Assembly (NCBI GenBank): GCA_021613335.1
Contig: JAJTWR010000458.1
Coordinates: 464,001-528,000, forward strand
Reading direction: 5' to 3'
Length of the DNA: 64,000 nucleotides
Source: Whitmania pigra
Lineage: Eukaryota; Annelida; Clitellata; Hirudinida; Haemopidae
Made by a program: the position numbers and the translations under genes
Part shown: positions 62,156-64,000 of the stretch, piece by piece
How positions within the stretch are numbered: position 1 is the stretch's first letter
How the letters are laid out: each line of letters starts with the position of its first letter
Notes under the pieces: generated by a model
The model's input: only the letters and a program-made list of their open reading frames with translations
Told to the model about the DNA's origin: nothing
The model's database searches: none

Positions 62156-63270
62156 TGCTCTAAACATTATCCAATGGAACTGCCAGGGGATCCGACAGAA
62201 AACCGGTGAACTCGTTTCCTTTCTGAACTCTTTGAAAAAATTGCCTGATGTTATATTGCTCCAAGAGACATTTCTTAAAAGCAAACATAATTTCAGAATT
62301 CAAGGATACCAGATAGAGCGGTTCGATCGTACGGACGAGGTCTCCAGAGGCGGCATCCTCACATGCGTCAGGGATGGGACGTCATACAGTTCCGTCATCA
62401 CATCTCATGACCCCCAGTGCCTTTCGATTACCATAATCGCGAAGACCAGGAGGATCAAGATTGTAAACTTCTACGCTCCTCCCGGAAAACCTTTTTCGAA
62501 GGAGCAGCTGGAGAAAATCTTAATCCACCAGGATGCTATAATCTGCGGGGATATAAATGCAAACTCCCCAGACTTCGGAGCTCGACACTCTGATGCCAGA
62601 GGTAGGTCAGTTGAGGATTTAATCCAGGCTAACAATCTCGTCTTCTTAAACACAGGCGAGGGCATCCATCTCACAAGGAGCGGCAAGTCTACCCCGATAG
62701 ACATCTCTCTGGCTTCTCCCAACCTTGCATGCAGATCATCGTGGAAGGTCTTGCCAGAAAACCTAGGTAGCGACCACTTCGTCATTCAGATCACAGTTGA
62801 TGCTCCACCACTACATGAGGCAATCAGTGTACCTCGCATCAACATGAGGAAAATCAACTGGAATCTGTACCAACTGACATGTCTAGCCACCCTAGGTCAC
62901 GACCTCCCCACAAAAGATCTTGAGGAAAATGCATCCCTCATCTCTCAGGCCATTGTCCGAGCGGCGGAGGCTTGCTTTCCAAAGCCCACAAGCAGCCGCA
63001 GAAAACAATCCGTCCCTTACTGGAACGAGGACTGCAGAGCAGCAATCAAAGAAAGAAACCAGATGAGAAACCGCTTCCTAAAGATGAAGACAGTCGATGC
63101 ATTCACAGAATACAAGCGGGCGAAAGGGCGAGCTCAATGGGTTGTCAGGAAAGCCAAGAAAGACTGTTGGGAGAGATTCTGTGCCAGCTTCAACAGGTCA
63201 ACAAACCTGGACATCCTCTGGAGAACCGTCAAGAGCATGAGCGGTCACTCTCAAGGAGCTCGCATCCCCC
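62148..63270 (+). CDS. LINE copy D ORF2, APE-type endonuclease part
   Basis: The start ATG at 62148 has a strong context (CCACCATGG) and overlaps the ORF1 stop by eight bases; an upstream in-frame ATG at 62100 is the alternative. Endonuclease motifs in order: NIIQWNCQGI, LLQETFL (catalytic Glu), NFYAPPG, GDINANSPDFGA (Asp/Asn pair), DISLASPNL, SDHFVIQI (catalytic Asp-His). A linker like that of copies A-C follows (YWNEDCRAAIKERN, EYKRAKGRAQW). The frame is lost at about 63266; residues read after it up to 63464 are nonsense. This enzyme would nick target DNA to prime reverse transcription. Confidence 0.88.
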
Positions 63271-63271
63271 G

Positions 63272-64000
63272 ATCTCCTCTAGTGATGGATCCCCACTGGA
63301 TAACTTCAGCAAAGCGGAAATTTTTGCAAAAACCTTTGCCTACGCGAGCAGCAATGCAAATCTGTCCCCGCACTTCGCAAAGATCAAGCAGAATTTCTCT
63401 TTCGATCTCGACCCAGATCTCAATCCAGATGGCTGGGGCAACTCTCCTCTGTCCCATCCCATAGAAACGGCTGAAGTAATGGATGCCCTCGGAAAATGTG
63501 GGAACTCATCCCCAGGCCCCGATGGCATCCACTGCGAAATGATTAGGAAACTCCCCCCACAGTGCCTCAAAAGCATTGTCTCCCTTTTCAACCAGTCCTG
63601 GTCGATAGGTCGTCTTCCCTCCTCTTGGAAGAAAGCGACGGTAATCCCCATCCCGAAGAAGGGAAAACCTCCTTCGGAACCGGCCTCTTACAGACCTATC
63701 TCTCTGACCTCCTCTCTCTGCAAGCTCCTTGAAAGGGTGATCGCAACAAGGCTCAGATGGCACCTAGAGAGTTTCGATCTCATCAGCCGAAACCAAGCCG
63801 GTTTCAGAAAAGGAAGAGGATGCTCGGACCAACTGGTCCGAATAACGCAAGACATAGCTGCCTCTTCCACAAAGAGGCAGATGACCCTTGGGGTTTTTCT
63901 GGACTTGGAAAAAGCCTTTGATATGGTGTGGAGAGAAGGAATAGTCGCAAGGCTATCCAAACTAGGCATCAAAGGGAGGATGCTTCACTGGATAAACGAC
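63272..64000 (+). CDS. LINE copy D ORF2, reverse transcriptase part (partial)
   Basis: After the frame change near 63266 the frame reads SSDGSPLDNFSKAEIF, then AEVMDALGKCGNSSPGPDG, KKATVIPIPKKGKPP, YRPISLTSSLCKLLERV and VFLDLEKAFDMVWREG, i.e. the RT fingers and palm motif A. It is open to the window edge. Together with the endonuclease part it would be one polypeptide if the one-base deficit were absent or bypassed. Confidence 0.87.
   Translation, partial: MSSSDGSPLDNFSKAEIFAKTFAYASSNANLSPHFAKIKQNFSFDLDPDLNPDGWGNSPLSHPIETAEVMDALGKCGNSSPGPDGIHCEMIRKLPPQCLKSIVSLFNQSWSIGRLPSSWKKATVIPIPKKGKPPSEPASYRPISLTSSLCKLLERVIATRLRWHLESFDLISRNQAGFRKGRGCSDQLVRITQDIAASSTKRQMTLGVFLDLEKAFDMVWREGIVARLSKLGIKGRMLHWIND

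Larger units (their letters stand above)
61342..64000 (+). mobile_element. I-superfamily LINE copy D, ORF1 plus ORF2, runs off window
   Basis: A longer, different subfamily copy. It has a gag-like ORF1 (5'-truncated), then ORF2 with APE endonuclease and reverse transcriptase up to the window end (LDLEKAFDMVW present, YADD beyond). Its RT and linker are clearly related to copies A-C but diverged. One C too few near 63266 (ATCCCCCG against ATCCCCCCG in the other copies) shifts the frame. Confidence 0.9.

Overview
The window is AT-rich nuclear DNA from an animal. It has GT-AG spliced genes with mostly short introns, metazoan gene families (an IQSEC ArfGEF, MAN1/LEMD3, a MAP-kinase phosphatase, MNK-like kinases, an LRRCC1-like centrosomal protein), many trinucleotide microsatellites and several non-LTR and DNA transposons. 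Nothing in it fixes the phylum; I read it as an invertebrate. There is no operon logic, no CRISPR array and no bacterial or viral segment. Exon models were built by hand from splice-site consensus and reading-phase agreement; the four large multi-exon models all close in frame.

Regions: 1-1.3 kb is the 3' end of a MAN1/LEMD3-like gene (+). 1.3-6.2 kb is transposon debris, including a dead Tc1/mariner transposase. 6.2-9.7 kb holds two intronless MNK-like kinase genes in tandem (+), the first intact and the second broken. 10.7-12.4 kb is a mosaic in which a short hAT element, with a perfect 8-bp target duplication, sits inside the 3' end of a LINE. 13.6-17.3 kb is a dual-specificity MAP kinase phosphatase (-). 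18.6-34.4 kb is an IQSEC/Schizo-type Arf guanine nucleotide exchange factor (+) with a 6.8-kb first intron full of simple repeats, followed by a long 3' UTR. 36.5-41.9 kb is an unrecognised five-exon gene for a 1,523-residue, mostly disordered protein (-). 42-45.2 kb has no gene I can support. 45.2-45.6 kb is a LINE 3' end. 46.0-50.2 kb is an LRRCC1-like gene (-), and 50.9-51.8 kb is a giant ATG microsatellite.

From 51.8 kb to the end the window is a GC-richer pile of LINEs, all on the + strand. First comes a 5'-truncated R2/NeSL-type element with a restriction-like endonuclease. Then follow copies A, B and C of an I-superfamily element (reverse transcriptase plus RNase H). Copy C is interrupted by a third LINE family. 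Last is copy D, with a zinc-knuckle ORF1 overlapping an APE-endonuclease/RT ORF2 that runs off the window. A and C match without indels at a fixed 4,670-bp offset. A, B and C share one frameshift at a run of six C.

The cellular genes do not form one pathway, though a MAPK phosphatase and MNK-like kinases (a family normally activated by MAP kinases) lie within about 10 kb. The items most worth a second look are the kinase pair, the unrecognised repeat-bearing gene, the nested hAT-in-LINE event, and the LINE array with its shared frameshift and exact duplication.
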